The position numbers were made by a program, and so were the translations under genes. Source: Adineta ricciae (lineage: Eukaryota > Rotifera > Eurotatoria > Adinetida > Adinetidae). Taken from it: 64,000 nucleotides of DNA. Where the stretch lies: NCBI GenBank assembly GCA_905250025.1, contig CAJNOJ010000055.1, positions 124,001-188,000 of the forward strand. Direction: 5' to 3'. The notes beneath the pieces are model-generated. The model saw only the letters and a program-made list of their open reading frames with translations, searched no databases and had not been told where the DNA came from. Shown here in pieces: positions 23,832 through 35,320 of this stretch; within the stretch, counting starts at the first letter, position 1; each line of letters begins with the position of its first letter.

Positions 23832-24272
23832 AAACACGCCGAATGCACCATGTATGTGTGAGTTATACTAGAACATTGTAGTACGAGTTACTGTAGCGTT
23901 TAAATAAAGTCTTTATATGTTTTGATACAAATAGCAGATCGATAACTCAGATCTCATCGTGTCTCATGAAACATGTCCGCCATTTCTGTTGACATAGTCT
24001 ATTATTCTTGGTGCATATTCGTGAATATGAGCTTAGAAGCATTTCGACTTTGGAAGGTTAACTTGCTCCAAAAACGAACTCTAGCTTCTATCGTTGTCAA
24101 CATATGACATATCACATCACAGAGGATTTCATATATGAAACCTACCTGAATAACTAGTCAAGTATATTTTATCAGAAGAATATTGCGTATAAAAAAGCGA
24201 AGGCGAGCGTATGTATTATTCAAGTAAGTATTTAGAAAAGATACTCATATATTCTCTTGAATGCGAATATAC

Positions 24273-25584
24273 ATGAACAAGAAACTCTCAGTCGTTGTAG
24301 AATCGTCCGTGATTTCTGCTTGAATACATCGGCTCATGCTCTTCCCGGTATTGTTCGAAGCGGAAGCTGTCATAATCGTGTATGTTGGTCTATTTTGTCG
24401 TTGCAACTATAATTAACTATTTCAGTTGTCTATCTCAAATCGATTTGAGTACCGAAAACGAATGGTCGCAATACTTCCCAGCAGTTAGCTTCCTGCAATT
24501 GCATACCCTTCCGTCAAGATTTATTTATGGAATAGCTTCTAATCTTCACTCAATCACCAATCCTAACTGTTTCTAACGATACAACAACATGAACATTATC
24601 TGAATCAACATATGTTCGGAGTTTTGCCATTGATTGGATTATGAAAAATATTTCAACGGAAAGCATGTCTTTCGACCTTTCATCTTTAGTCTATACATGT
24701 ACGTTTAATGGTGAGGGTGTGGGTGAGGGTGAAAATGGCGAACTGACTCTAGAATTGTACATTCACAGCCATCAAGACATTCCTTTTCTTTGTGATGGTA
24801 GGTCAATACTTCTTGCTCATTTCGAATAGTGATCGATTAAGGCATTGGTGCTGTTGTGTTAGTGCATGATAATACACAATTTCCACCGATCGAATCAGAT
24901 GGCATATGTTTGAGCTCTGGAAGTAGACATAAATTAGATTATACGAAGAAATACAATAAACTTTTATCTACTCCTCATACAGATTGTACAATTAAAGTTT
25001 TTCATTCAACAGAAATTCTATTTGCATCTTATCAAGGTGCCGATTATGCTTATTCTCAAACGATTTGCATACATCTTTGTACTCAACCCTATATGTAATT
25101 TTCTCAATGTAGGCACGATCAATGTGCTGTGTCAATCCTTCGTTATGGTATATGCAATCAATTAAATCAAGATACTACTACTGTCGCGCTGCTTTGTGAC
25201 GTAACTAGTAGTTGTTACAGGAATGCAGCAAATATTTTATTAGGTTCGAAAAAGCTGATGTATGTCTATTGTTCCGATTGCGCAAGATTCTGTTCAGCTA
25301 CAAACTTTATTTTTTAAATCTCATCTGTATTAACACCAGCTCCATGGCAGGTGAACGGAATCAAAGCATTTATCAATAATAAAAGTGTTCCACCGTCAAC
25401 AGACTGACCAATGAATTGACGTGAATATATTCCTATTAGTTATCTTTCTGTTAGTATTGTACGTGAAACAATGATTATTGAAACGAATGCACAAAGTTCA
25501 GCGATGGACGTCGTAGATGTTCTTTCAAATATTGGTGGTCAAACTGATCTATGGATTGGTTCGATATCAATTCTGTCGTGAATA
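24273..25584 (+). pseudogene. DEG/ENaC sodium channel pseudogene
   Basis: A decayed gene of the degenerin/epithelial sodium channel family. Pieces in order: an N-terminal NTSAHALPGIVRS motif before TM1 (about 24315), the post-TM1 segment DLSTENEWSQYFPAVSF (about 24445), the ectodomain pieces LELYIHSHQDIPFL and LVHDNTQFP, a Cys-rich part (about 25110-25300), and the pre-TM2 motif IGGQTDLWIGS (about 25540). The frame changes between the first two pieces without a splice site. Two TGA codons lie at about 25405 and 25417 (in PSTD*PMN*REYIP), the second where the family normally has Trp. TM2 is cut short by a TGA near 25578. It is probably not functional. An adjacent minus-strand gene has a loosely similar two-TM plan. 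Confidence 0.8.
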
Positions 25585-25730
25585 TAGGCAATAGACAAAG
25601 TCTATGTGAGACCATAGCACTTGACTGAACTTTTTTTTAAAGTTTTTAATGTATTGCGCGTCATTTTTATTATCTTAGTATGAGAAAAATCAATATGTTA
25701 ACATACAAAAATAAAGATAAACCAACTGCT

Positions 25731-28700
25731 TCACGCTGTCATCGGGTTAGGAAACCATAACTCAGCTTGTGGTTTACTGTGTCTTCCTGACCACCACCGG
25801 TATGATTCTAAAGATTGACCGAATATCAAACGCATAGCTAATGATAAACCTGAAACAAAATCGATTATATCCTGCACTAAATCTAGTCGATTTTTACCTC
25901 CATAGATTCCCAGAGTTGTCATTAACATCCGTGTTGGATTGTTTCTATCAGGTAATGTGTAACGGCATTCCAACGGACGACATGCCTGAAAATACGCTGT
26001 GTAATTACTACGATTTTTCCATGTTTCAACAAAAAGTTGTTCACTTAAATCACCATATGTCATGTTATTATCATCTAATTTTGATAAGCGAAATCCATCG
26101 AACGGAAAACATCCACTAACGATATTCTCGAGAACTTCTTCGGTGCAGTCATATGACAGAGCACATGTGCAGTTTGATGAGGGAAAACGATAAGGATAAG
26201 TTTTCATAACATAGTTTTCACTTTCATCGGTATACTGAAGTCTCCAATTCTTCGTAAAAACATTCAATAGATGATTGACGCCAAACGAACGAGTAATTAA
26301 TGTTATCGTTCGGCGATAATCAGCAGGCATCTGAGAAATAATCGTCGATTGAAGTGATTCTACTTGAGTGAGAAATGCTTGGTTGGCCATGGCTTCTGCG
26401 CTGACCAATTCACGAGACGAAAACGTATCGAGCGTGCGTTTGACAATACGTTGAGCTTGGTGACAAAGAGATGATAGAATACTATAATGAGTTGCGATTT
26501 GGATAGAAATCGGATCCTTCTTTTCAACGAGACTAATCAAATAGGATGGTTTCACATAATCACTCGAACATATTGAATTGTACTCAGGTGTAATCGACAA
26601 GAATTTCGAATATCGAACAGCTGCAGTCGAACATGGACATGACAATGTTGAAATATTCCGCGAATGAAGATGATTGACAATGTCCGATGTTGGTGAATTG
26701 ATCACTGTTGTTTGAGTTTCTTCTGTAAATGGACCAGCATAGAGAAGAACAGCGATAAGACTGAGAATAAAGACAACCATGTACATTCGAGTTACAATGA
26801 TTTCTTCGCGTTTCATTTGTACATTTGTCGAACTTTCTTTACTAGAGAAGAGATTCATTGATCGTATTGATTGACAAAACGAAGACGAAGTAACTTGTTG
26901 ATCTAAAACATACAATTGAATTGATAAAAATCTTCAAGAGAAGATACTTACCTGGTGTTACCGTTCGTCGATTTTTCCATCGTCGTCTGAGAAATCTAAC
27001 AATATGCGGTAAAATAATATCTAAAATAGCACCTAATCCACCATAGAAACCCAGCATTGTCGCGATCATATACGTCCAATCGAACCGTCCAACTAAACTA
27101 TAAGTACACTCTTTCGGTAAGCATCTTTCGAAATAAGCCGTGTAATTTCCTGATGTTCCCCAGTCTNACTTACCTGGTGTTACCGTTCGTCGATTTTTCC
27201 ATCGTCGTCTGAGAAATCTAACAATATGCGGTAAAATAATATCTAAAATAGCACCTAATCCACCATAGAAACCCAGCATTGTCGCGATCATATACGTCCA
27301 ATCGAACCGTCCAACTAAACTATAAGTACACTCTTTCGGTAAGCATCTTTCGAAATAAGCCGTGTAATTTCCTGATGTTCCCCAGTCTTCAATGAATAAT
27401 TGTGAGACTAGAGTTCCGATAGTTGTATTAGGCGCAAATCCACTTTCTTCCGATTTCAATGATTCAATCGCGCGAATTTGCGCATCTAACGGTTGAAGTA
27501 GATCACCTACATCGTAGTGATACATATCAATTAACAATTGAAGACACATCTTATCGAACAAGCATTCCAAGTTGGATAAATATATCGAATCGATCGTATA
27601 ACAACCGTGATACAATCCTGGAATGATAACTTTTGGATGGAGATTATCGTTATCGTTTTGAAGGTAAAAACCTTGCGATCGAACGCATTGAGATGAGATT
27701 GCACATGAGCATGAACTATTGTAAATATCTTGCGAGTAAAAGGTTGGCATCCATTGCGACGTTTGATTATCAAAGATCGATGAGAATGCAGCACTTGTTA
27801 GCGAACTTGTAATTAAATGATTGATATGAAATGACGAACGGAGTAATTCTGGAAGATTGACATAGTACGCTTTAGTTTCTTGTTCGAATTGCTTTAGACG
27901 TTGTTTTGTTTGATCTTGAAATCTTTTGTTGGATAAGATATTGACGGTGACGAACCGACGTGAATAAAACGAACGAATTGCGTGCTCAACGGTTTCTTTT
28001 GCTGTTTGACAAAGAGCACGCATGATGGTGAAAAATGATTGACCACTGATACGAAAGTCTCGACCGATGAAGAACGTGGAATTTAGATTAACTTCAAACA
28101 GTTCGAAATAAGATAACCAAGTTTTTGTGATGAATTTGCTCGAACAAATGGGATGATATTGAGGTGAGATAGACATAAAACGTCCATAGGACATCGAGAA
28201 ACGTGAACATGTGCATACTAATGTTGAGGAGTGACGAGCGCGTAATTGTTTGTACTCAAATATGGTCGGTGAAGTTGTAGTATAAGTTTGTGTACGTTGA
28301 ACAAATGAAGTGTAAAAACCAAGAATGATTAAGCCGAAAAGAAGGAAGAAAATGTAGAGACGAGTACTAATAATTCCGACTCTTTCCTCTTCAATGTCAT
28401 TCTCATCATCGGGTGGAAATAAGTTGAAAGTTTGGATTCGTCGTCGAACATATGATGTGAAAGCTACAATCAAAATTAGACGAAGATCGTTGTTTGTATG
28501 TAAATTGGAGAACGAACCTCTTTTTTTGGATATCGATGGCGTTTTCTCAGATGAATGCGTCGATGGTTTGTCTTTTGGTTTAAGTAGATACCAAATTTTC
28601 ACAAACACCGGTGTCACTAAATCCCATAGGACGACTAGACCACCAAAAGCACTGATTGACATTGCCACGAGGGCGGCCAGCCGGAATCGACCTTCGTAAG

Positions 28701-29910
28701 TGTAGGTCAATGATCGTGGTGCACAAAGTGTAAAGTAATCTTCAAAGCTCGTTCGATTTTCCCATGATTCAATAAACAACGATTCATCAAACATTGTACC
28801 GACTGTTAAATTCACTGGAAACTTCTCGGATTTCGTTAAAGGTCCCGGTCGAGATATGTTCGGCTGAACGGCTAATAAGTCAATACAAGCTTGGTCATAA
28901 AGGCATTCCAAGGTTGATCGTCGAAGTGATTCCATTGGTAGACACCCAGCCATCAGACCTGGCATCTGAAATGAAAGAAATCAATACTGAAATCATTTTC
29001 TTCTCGTTCAGAAATTCACTTTAATTCCAGCAGTTGCATCAGACATGGATAACTTGTCGAATTTTGCCAATGTCGCATTGGGAAAGAGATATGCCGGGTG
29101 AGTACATTGATTTTCCTCTAGTCGACAGTTGCACGATGCTTTGGAATCTTTTCGTAGATACAATTCACTGTAGATAAGAAAACTATCGCGAGAATTTTTC
29201 GATTGAAAGAAATAGTTCGTTCGTAATGCTGACATGAAACCACTTTGAGTTATAGAAGAATGAATAGCATTTGCTGTTCGATTTTCATTCTCAATTAAAT
29301 TCGCTTGGAAATTACTTGTAACGACATCAACTATTTCGTTGAATTCCGCACGAGAAAAAACTTGCCCGGTTACTAAATGAGTCGAATTGAACGTTCGAAG
29401 ACCGTCATTGACAGCTTGAATAGCTATCTGGCAAAGTAATGCAAGTGATTGAAATTGTGCGAAGCTGAACGTTCGAAAGTCGAGTGCGTTGTCAAAAGTT
29501 TGATTCGGAAGGAAAAGAGAAGAGATCCACTGAGTTTCAACAAACGGACTTGAGCACACGGGATGGAATCTTGCTGATAATTGAGTAAATTTGTAATATG
29601 GATTAGCAGCTTGTGTGCAAGGAACATTGATCGTTGTGGGATATTGTGATTGAAGTTGTTCGAAGTCATCACGGGTAAACTTGTCGAGAGTTATACTATG
29701 TGTTCGAATGATAAGACTCGTGTAAGTAATAACCGATAGAAGAGAGATGAAGAGAAAAAGTAGAAATAGTCGTGTACTGAGAATTTGTTCAGAAAGATTC
29801 AATGATGGTGTCCAAAATGGGTTCGAAGAAAACAAATTAAATTCTCGAATCTTACGAATTAGATAAGAATAAGTAGCAACAAAGCAACTTGGTGATGCAC
29901 TTTCATTCAT
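25731..29910 (-). CDS. Three-unit membrane protein (three fused 2-TM CPCS-type units)
   Basis: Four exons (29910-29020, 28965-26952, 26902-25898, 25849-25731), all junctions in frame. Leaving out the 222-bp assembly duplicate at 26946-27388, the product is about 1268 aa. The same unit occurs three times: a cytosolic FNLF stretch, a TM1 (STRLFLLFLFIS; STRLYIFFLLFG; TRMYMVVFILS), and an ectodomain with a Cys-rich LxCxCS motif, ICSS/VCSS, a CSC pair and an LECL-type Cys segment. The unit closes with ECTY/RF and a TM2 carrying GG (SAFGGLVVL, GFYGGLGAIL, GIYGGLSLAM). Six helices in all. I know similar single units as abundant unnamed bdelloid proteins. The plan recalls two-TM trimeric channels, so one polypeptide might form a whole trimer; that is speculation. 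Confidence 0.82.
26946..27388. repeat. Exact 221-bp tandem copy around a single N (assembly join)
   Basis: 26946-27166 and 27168-27388 are identical as far as I can read and are separated by one N at 27167. The copies cover the end of exon 2 and its splice donor, so the protein would repeat 74 residues and a splice site would be doubled. A second place in the window has the same 221-bp length and single N. This points to overlapping contig ends joined without merging. Confidence 0.9.
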
Positions 29911-30590
29911 TTTGCTATGTCGGCTCCAAATGAAACAAAATTACTTATGTGTCAAGTTTTTTTGCGCAGAGATGCAGAACGCTAATCCCAAGAACTTTGA
30001 GTTATATTTCCATTCGGAATTCTATTGACGTTGTATGTTATACTATGAAAATATGTTGATTGCTTTTTCTATCTTATAATAGTTTCGACATGTTAATACT
30101 CATGTAACAAAACAATATTAATTTGTATCGACATCTCTTTTTGCGTCTCCTGTCTGTGTTATTTCATTCATTGACAACGGCGTGTATATAATTAATTCTA
30201 TAATTTCTATGTGTTCTTCCATGTCAGAATACACTTCCACTCTCTGTTGGTTCGATCAGCGATCGAATAATATTTATCAGAGAAAGCAAAAATCAGAGAA
30301 CTGATTGGAATAGTTATCGAATTAATGCTTCTCCACGATACTGATGACTTTCTTACGATATGTCATTTTGTCTGTTCTGTTTAATTGTCTTTCCGTGTAT
30401 GTAATTATGCGTACACTGCTAAAACAATCGATGCAATATTATAACAGCGGAAAACAATGTTAACCTTGATACGTGTGTATGCAAATAGAACAAAAAACAA
30501 CACTTTTCAAACAGAATGTACTTTTTTCAGTAGATAAAAATGAAAATATTTATCTTGAATAATATCATTACACTTTGCCTAAATTTTAAC
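29911..30590. other. Intergenic between divergent genes
   Basis: AT-rich spacer between the three-unit membrane gene (minus) and the GH99-like gene (plus), probably holding both promoters. The plus gene could start at 30540, but the ATG at 30591 gives a cleaner signal peptide. No other structure was recognised. Confidence 0.45.
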
Positions 30591-32369
30591 ATGAGTAAAC
30601 TACTGTTGTTGATTCTTTGTTTTCTTATTCTCACATTTCACGTATGTATCGCTCAACAAGATATTCAAAGCGATACATGGGTAGCTGTCGATGCACTGGG
30701 CCGAACACTCTCCAATGCCAGTCAGGTTGGTCCGCCACGTGCTCATCGTACTGTGGGAATGTTCTATTTTCTACATCTGGGTCATGATGGTTCAATTAAT
30801 GGACCGTATGATGTTTCCAAAATACTACAAGCACATCCCGAAGCACTTTATAACATTAGTGATTCTCATTGGGGACCATTGGATTATTCGCATATTTGGG
30901 GAGAAAGTCTTTTTGGTTATTATATGATTGACGATGATTTTATTCTACGTAAACATGCATCTATGATTGTTAATGCCGGTGTCGATGTGATCATATTTGA
31001 TGTTTCGAATGGTGTGACTTTTCGAGATAATTATCAAAAATTGTGCCGTGTTTACACTGATATTCGAGTAAAAGGTGGACGAACTCCACAAATTGCTTTT
31101 CTGTGTCCGTTTGGCAATCCCGATGATATGGGACGAAAGACAACACGTGCAATCTATGAAGATTTGTATGCGAATGGATCTTATTCTGATCTCTGGTTTC
31201 GTTGGAAGGGTAAACCACTAATGTTAGCTGATCCCGATTACGTCGATGATGATATTCGTCAATTCTTCACATTACGTCGCAATATAGCTCCGTACAATCA
31301 AGGTCCGACAGGACCTAATCAATGGGCATGGCTTGAGATCTATCCTCAGCACGCATTTCCTAATAGTGAAGGTGAAACTGAGGAAGCAGCTGTTGGTGTC
31401 GCACAAAATTACAATACAATACAATACAATTCGACTGCACCGATGAGCTGGAAAGGCGCGTTCGGCCGCAGTCATCATAATAACTCTATGGACAATCGAA
31501 CAGATGCAGTCAATTGGGGTTTAAATTTTGCTGAACAGTGGCAACGTGCATTAGAAATCGATCCTCTGTTTATCTTTGTTACAGGATGGAATGAATGGAC
31601 AGCAGGACGATATGCGTCGTGGAGTCGATGGACTGCTCCGCCAGTGATATTCGTTGACGAATTTATTCAAGAATTCAGCCGTGATATTGAACCAATGATG
31701 GGTGGTCACGGTGACAATTATTACTATCAATTAGTCGATTCTGTTCGACGTTACAAAGGTGTTCGATCAGTAATACCAGTTCAAGCAAGTCCTATCATCA
31801 TCGATGGTCATTTTCAAGATTGGATACCGGTTCAGCCTAGTTTTCAGACCGATCCAGGTACACCTGTTTGTCGAAATTATTCTGGAAGTGGAAAAGCAGG
31901 ACCCTACATAAACTACACCGGTCGAAATGACATTATCGAAAGTAAAGTCAGCTATAACGGCGATTACATCTATTTCTATGTACGTACTTATAATATGACA
32001 ACAAACTACACAGATCCGAATTGGATGCTACTCTTTCTGAATACTGATGCAAATTACACAACTGGCTGGCTTGGCTATGATTACGTCATTAATCGACATG
32101 TTCAATCATTGGGAGAAACATTTCTCGAACGCAATACAGAAAATAATTCCTATGTTTGGACTGAATTAACTACGATTCCGTACGCGATGAGGGGTAAAGA
32201 ACTTGAGTTGATGGTACCTCGAAAAATGTTAAATATTCCATCGTCTTCTGTTACTATCGATTTCAAATGGGCCGATAATATTCAACAAGATGGAACGTGG
32301 AGTGATTTCACCTTAAATGGCGATGCAGCTCCACCAGATCGATTCAATTTCCGTGCACAACTCAACTGA
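30591..32369 (+). CDS. Secreted GH99/GH71-like glycoside hydrolase with CBM9-like tail
   Basis: An intronless gene of about 592 aa from the ATG at 30591 (609 aa from 30540). Residues 1-21 form a signal peptide ending in VCIA before QQ. The catalytic region has the barrel pattern of GH71/GH99-type families: VGMFYFLHLG, DVIIFDVSNG, GKPLMLADPDYV, and late VTGWNEWTAGR, where the Glu is a plausible acid/base. After about residue 400 comes IIIDGHFQDWIP, a hallmark of family 9-like carbohydrate-binding domains. Many NxT/NxS sites fit secretion. Lack of introns and the bacterial-style domain pairing suggest gain from bacteria, with an added or kept secretion signal. The substrate is unknown, probably a polysaccharide. 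Confidence 0.78.
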   Translation: MSKLLLLILCFLILTFHVCIAQQDIQSDTWVAVDALGRTLSNASQVGPPRAHRTVGMFYFLHLGHDGSINGPYDVSKILQAHPEALYNISDSHWGPLDYSHIWGESLFGYYMIDDDFILRKHASMIVNAGVDVIIFDVSNGVTFRDNYQKLCRVYTDIRVKGGRTPQIAFLCPFGNPDDMGRKTTRAIYEDLYANGSYSDLWFRWKGKPLMLADPDYVDDDIRQFFTLRRNIAPYNQGPTGPNQWAWLEIYPQHAFPNSEGETEEAAVGVAQNYNTIQYNSTAPMSWKGAFGRSHHNNSMDNRTDAVNWGLNFAEQWQRALEIDPLFIFVTGWNEWTAGRYASWSRWTAPPVIFVDEFIQEFSRDIEPMMGGHGDNYYYQLVDSVRRYKGVRSVIPVQASPIIIDGHFQDWIPVQPSFQTDPGTPVCRNYSGSGKAGPYINYTGRNDIIESKVSYNGDYIYFYVRTYNMTTNYTDPNWMLLFLNTDANYTTGWLGYDYVINRHVQSLGETFLERNTENNSYVWTELTTIPYAMRGKELELMVPRKMLNIPSSSVTIDFKWADNIQQDGTWSDFTLNGDAAPPDRFNFRAQLN

Positions 32370-32532
32370 ATGCTCTTCTGGAAAGGAACTGTAACTGTCA
32401 GAGGGAGATTATAATTAACAGTCTGTACTTGAAAAACAAGTGATTGCATCTGTCTGTTGAATAAGTTTACTTAAAAACTACAAAAGAGTACATTTTCGCG
32501 ATTGAAAAAAGAACCGAGTGATTTCTTGCATT

Positions 32533-32787
32533 TCAATAGCCACTGCCACCGCCAGGTATCGTGTCCAGCGGTCCACCGATGATTCCGCCATTATTCAGAT
32601 CAACATGTGTTGTTTTTTCAGCTTTGCTTTCTATACTTAATCGACATAAGGAAAGAATTTCATCAAAGTTTTATTAACAGACACCGTCTACCTTCTTCCC
32701 CAACACTCCCATCACGATTCATATCGATATCCGTCTTTTTTTCAACTTCGTTTGTTTCGAATTTCTTTCTTGTTGATATAGAGTATT
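32533..32787 (-). pseudogene. EF-hand-bearing 3' gene fragment
   Basis: On the minus strand, a stretch containing a full EF-hand loop (D-M-N-R-D-G-S-V-G-E-E-E, Asp at 1 and 5, Asn at 3, Gly at 6, Glu at 12) runs to a donor. After an intron of about 55 bp it continues through a Gly-rich tail ending GGGSGY and a TGA at 32533. Upstream the frame meets a stop at about 32783 and no start is seen. It may be the last exons of a calcium-binding protein left by a rearrangement, or a tiny gene whose first exon I could not place. The perfect 12-residue loop is unlikely to be chance. Confidence 0.4.
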
Positions 32788-32836
32788 ACTTTTCAATTAT
32801 AGAATTGTGTATTTATTGAAAAGAAGAAACGTGAGT

Positions 32837-33817
32837 TTATTTGATATTAGCTATTCGAAAGGTTTGCATTGGCACCACAGTGCCTGTGACTTTTCGAATA
32901 GACGGAATTTCGTGATGAAAACTAATCAAAATGGTAGCGGGATACAATAGATGGATTAAATAAGGAAACAAATACATATAATTTATTTGATCTTGAAGCA
33001 GAAATAATGGATCCCAGTAAAGATTAATTAATCCTGCCAACTGCAATGGCATCCACATGGCTAAATATAAACTCGATTGTGACCAAAGTTGAAGAATGAG
33101 TTTTTTGTCACGTTTCCATTTGAATCTTTGTTGTTTTAACTTGTTTTTCTGTATCAAAACCCGAATGTACAACACACAGCAAAATACTGGAATTGAACAT
33201 AGTGGCGTATAGTTATTGAAGAATAGATCAAAATTTGTCCATTGTAAATTATAAAAATAGCACGGCCAAGTGCATAATAATTGAGTGTAATCATAATATG
33301 CTTGGCATTTATGAATAAACATCGCCGCGAAATAGAAGAATGGTGGATAGATTACGCAGAATATCAATGGACAATAGTGAAAGAGAAATCGACGACATCT
33401 CTGTGCGGTCAATTTCGGATAGAAGATTAGCCAATTGCGTTCAAGACTGGCAAAGCCCATGAGGAAAAGATTGATAATGTTTAAGGAATAATGGAGCCAA
33501 TTCCACAATGTACAGTACAAGTAACTAGATGGGTAAACGTACGAGGTGTACATATAGGAAAGCGATAGTGGAAGATTGATCGTAACGAATAGAAATGAAA
33601 CAATAAGAAGAAGAAGGGTGACATGATGTTGAATATTGTGAAAAAGCCGTTTTTTGTAAGCAAACTTATAGAATATATAGAGATAACATGGAACCGCACA
33701 GAGTTGTAGAGCAAAGAGAATCCAAAATTTAATTCGGTTAGCAATGAATGATACTGTATACCAACTACTTGCATCTGTTGTTGTTGTTACAGTGAAATTG
33801 CTGTCGTTGGTAGCCAT
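32837..33817 (-). CDS. Intronless orphan GPCR
   Basis: A 326-aa seven-TM receptor in one exon. Residues 1-20 are Thr/Asn-rich with N-glycosylation sites. TM1 is near 31-52, and TM3 ends with SLERNWLIFYP, so the DRY box is replaced by ERN. TM6 lacks a clear CWxP but has LAMWMPLQLAG, and TM7 has LLYPATILISF. The extracellular Cys pair (CTLWNW before TM3 and CTWPC in loop 2) is present. It belongs to the large divergent bdelloid set of rhodopsin-like orphans. The ligand is unknown. It does not closely resemble the receptor at the window start. Confidence 0.85.
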   Translation of the reverse strand: MATNDSNFTVTTTTDASSWYTVSFIANRIKFWILFALQLCAVPCYLYIFYKFAYKKRLFHNIQHHVTLLLLIVSFLFVTINLPLSLSYMYTSYVYPSSYLYCTLWNWLHYSLNIINLFLMGFASLERNWLIFYPKLTAQRCRRFLFHYCPLIFCVIYPPFFYFAAMFIHKCQAYYDYTQLLCTWPCYFYNLQWTNFDLFFNNYTPLCSIPVFCCVLYIRVLIQKNKLKQQRFKWKRDKKLILQLWSQSSLYLAMWMPLQLAGLINLYWDPLFLLQDQINYMYLFPYLIHLLYPATILISFHHEIPSIRKVTGTVVPMQTFRIANIK

Positions 33818-35320
33818 TGTTGGTCAAATGAAAATGTCTATCTGAACAGGAAATTTGAACCGTTAGAGTCAATCTTCTCAAACTTTATTTATGACGAGAA
33901 GAAACACTATTTATCTGTCGGATGCCATTCTCTCAAATAAAAATTAGAAGTATAGTCCTCGGATGATAAAAGCTACTTGCGATTATCAAATCGCTTCAAG
34001 ATTATGCTTAGTACAAGACACATCCCATATCGACTTTCGTCATACGGTAATGAATGTATTTTCACAAATAAGATTAAGAAAATTTAATCGTATTTTCCAA
34101 GAAAAAAAAACCAAAAAAACTAATTATTGCTTCTCATTCAAAAACAGACCTGCATTACTCGTGCGCCTCGGATGACAAAAAGAACGGATCAGCTCAAAAG
34201 TACTCTAGTGCGATCTTCTAGTGTTGAAAATTGCATAATGCAGGAACTGAAGTCGTTGTCCCAGATCACAGACAATGACACCAGTGACGATAAAGAGTAC
34301 AGAGCAACTTTTCTAGCAACCCGTACTCGTACAATGAATGAATTATAAGCTAAATCAATACACTGCCTGCTTTTCAAGGCTATAATTAGAAAAGTGAGAT
34401 GTTAACAGGTTCTCCAGAGTTGCGTGATAAAAGTGTATATGGTAGATATGAATAGGCCGATTTGTGATGCACCGGTGGAGATTTTGTTTTCTTTGTGCTT
34501 CGAAATGGTGATGGAAGCCGATTCACGATCAAAAGATATGTAAGTTATATATAAATCCAACCAATAAAAAGATCGTGTTTAATTTTAGCTTATGACGCAG
34601 ATACACAGATCTTAGAGACGAATTGAAGGTTTGGTGATCAGATCATTTTTAATGAGATTTTGATCGCATACTTTGTTTGGTAATAAAATATGTGTATGAA
34701 TATAACAGTTTGTGATGTAACAGAGCAGCCCGTTAGCAAAATCCGAATAGATTCTTCTCGTTTTTTTTTGTTCTGGATGAAAGTGGTATGCTGATCTCGT
34801 TTATTTTTTATCAGATAAATTGCGAACGCAGTTAACCGACTCTCGATCTAAGATTTCTACTTCGTATATGAAAATCCACTTACATCGTAATCAGTGTTGT
34901 TTTTTCTCGACTAATTTTCGTTGTGACAAGTCGAAGACGAAAAGGCCGAATTTCGTAATGAAAGGATATAGTCAAAACTTAGGTTTATGCAACTTTAGGA
35001 ATTCAGAAGCTGATTTGTAATTCATCGAATTCCATATCGTTGAATCATATTTGTTAAATGAGAATTAATTTGACTCGTGTATCAAAATCTTGCTAGTTGA
35101 ATCCGAATAGATGATCTATGCTATTCGTTGTCAATATTTGCAAGTGTAGAAAAAGTTACCAGACTTCTGTGAATAAATCCTCTCGAGCATATAATAGTCA
35201 AACTTGTATTTTATGACTCGTTCGATAAGGAAAAGGTATAATCGTAAAAACACTTATCATGATACAAAACGAGAATATTTAACTTCAAATTAAAGTATTA
35301 AACCAAGGTAAAAGTCGACA
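33818..35320. other. Intergenic, only short unassigned frames
   Basis: Open frames of 60-73 codons occur (for example 34127-34348 and 34820-35020), but none has a recognisable motif or splice-joined partner. This could be decayed coding DNA or simple spacer. Confidence 0.4.

Noticed and set aside
24710-24735. Telomere-like G-rich run (GGTGTGGGTGAGGG)
   Set aside because: Only one TGTGGG unit, and it is inside the ENaC pseudogene coding sequence; no array and no telomere-linked retroelement nearby.
26946-27388. A real tandem exon duplication in the membrane protein
   Set aside because: Exact identity, a single N between copies, and the same 221-bp length at another site point to assembly, not evolution.
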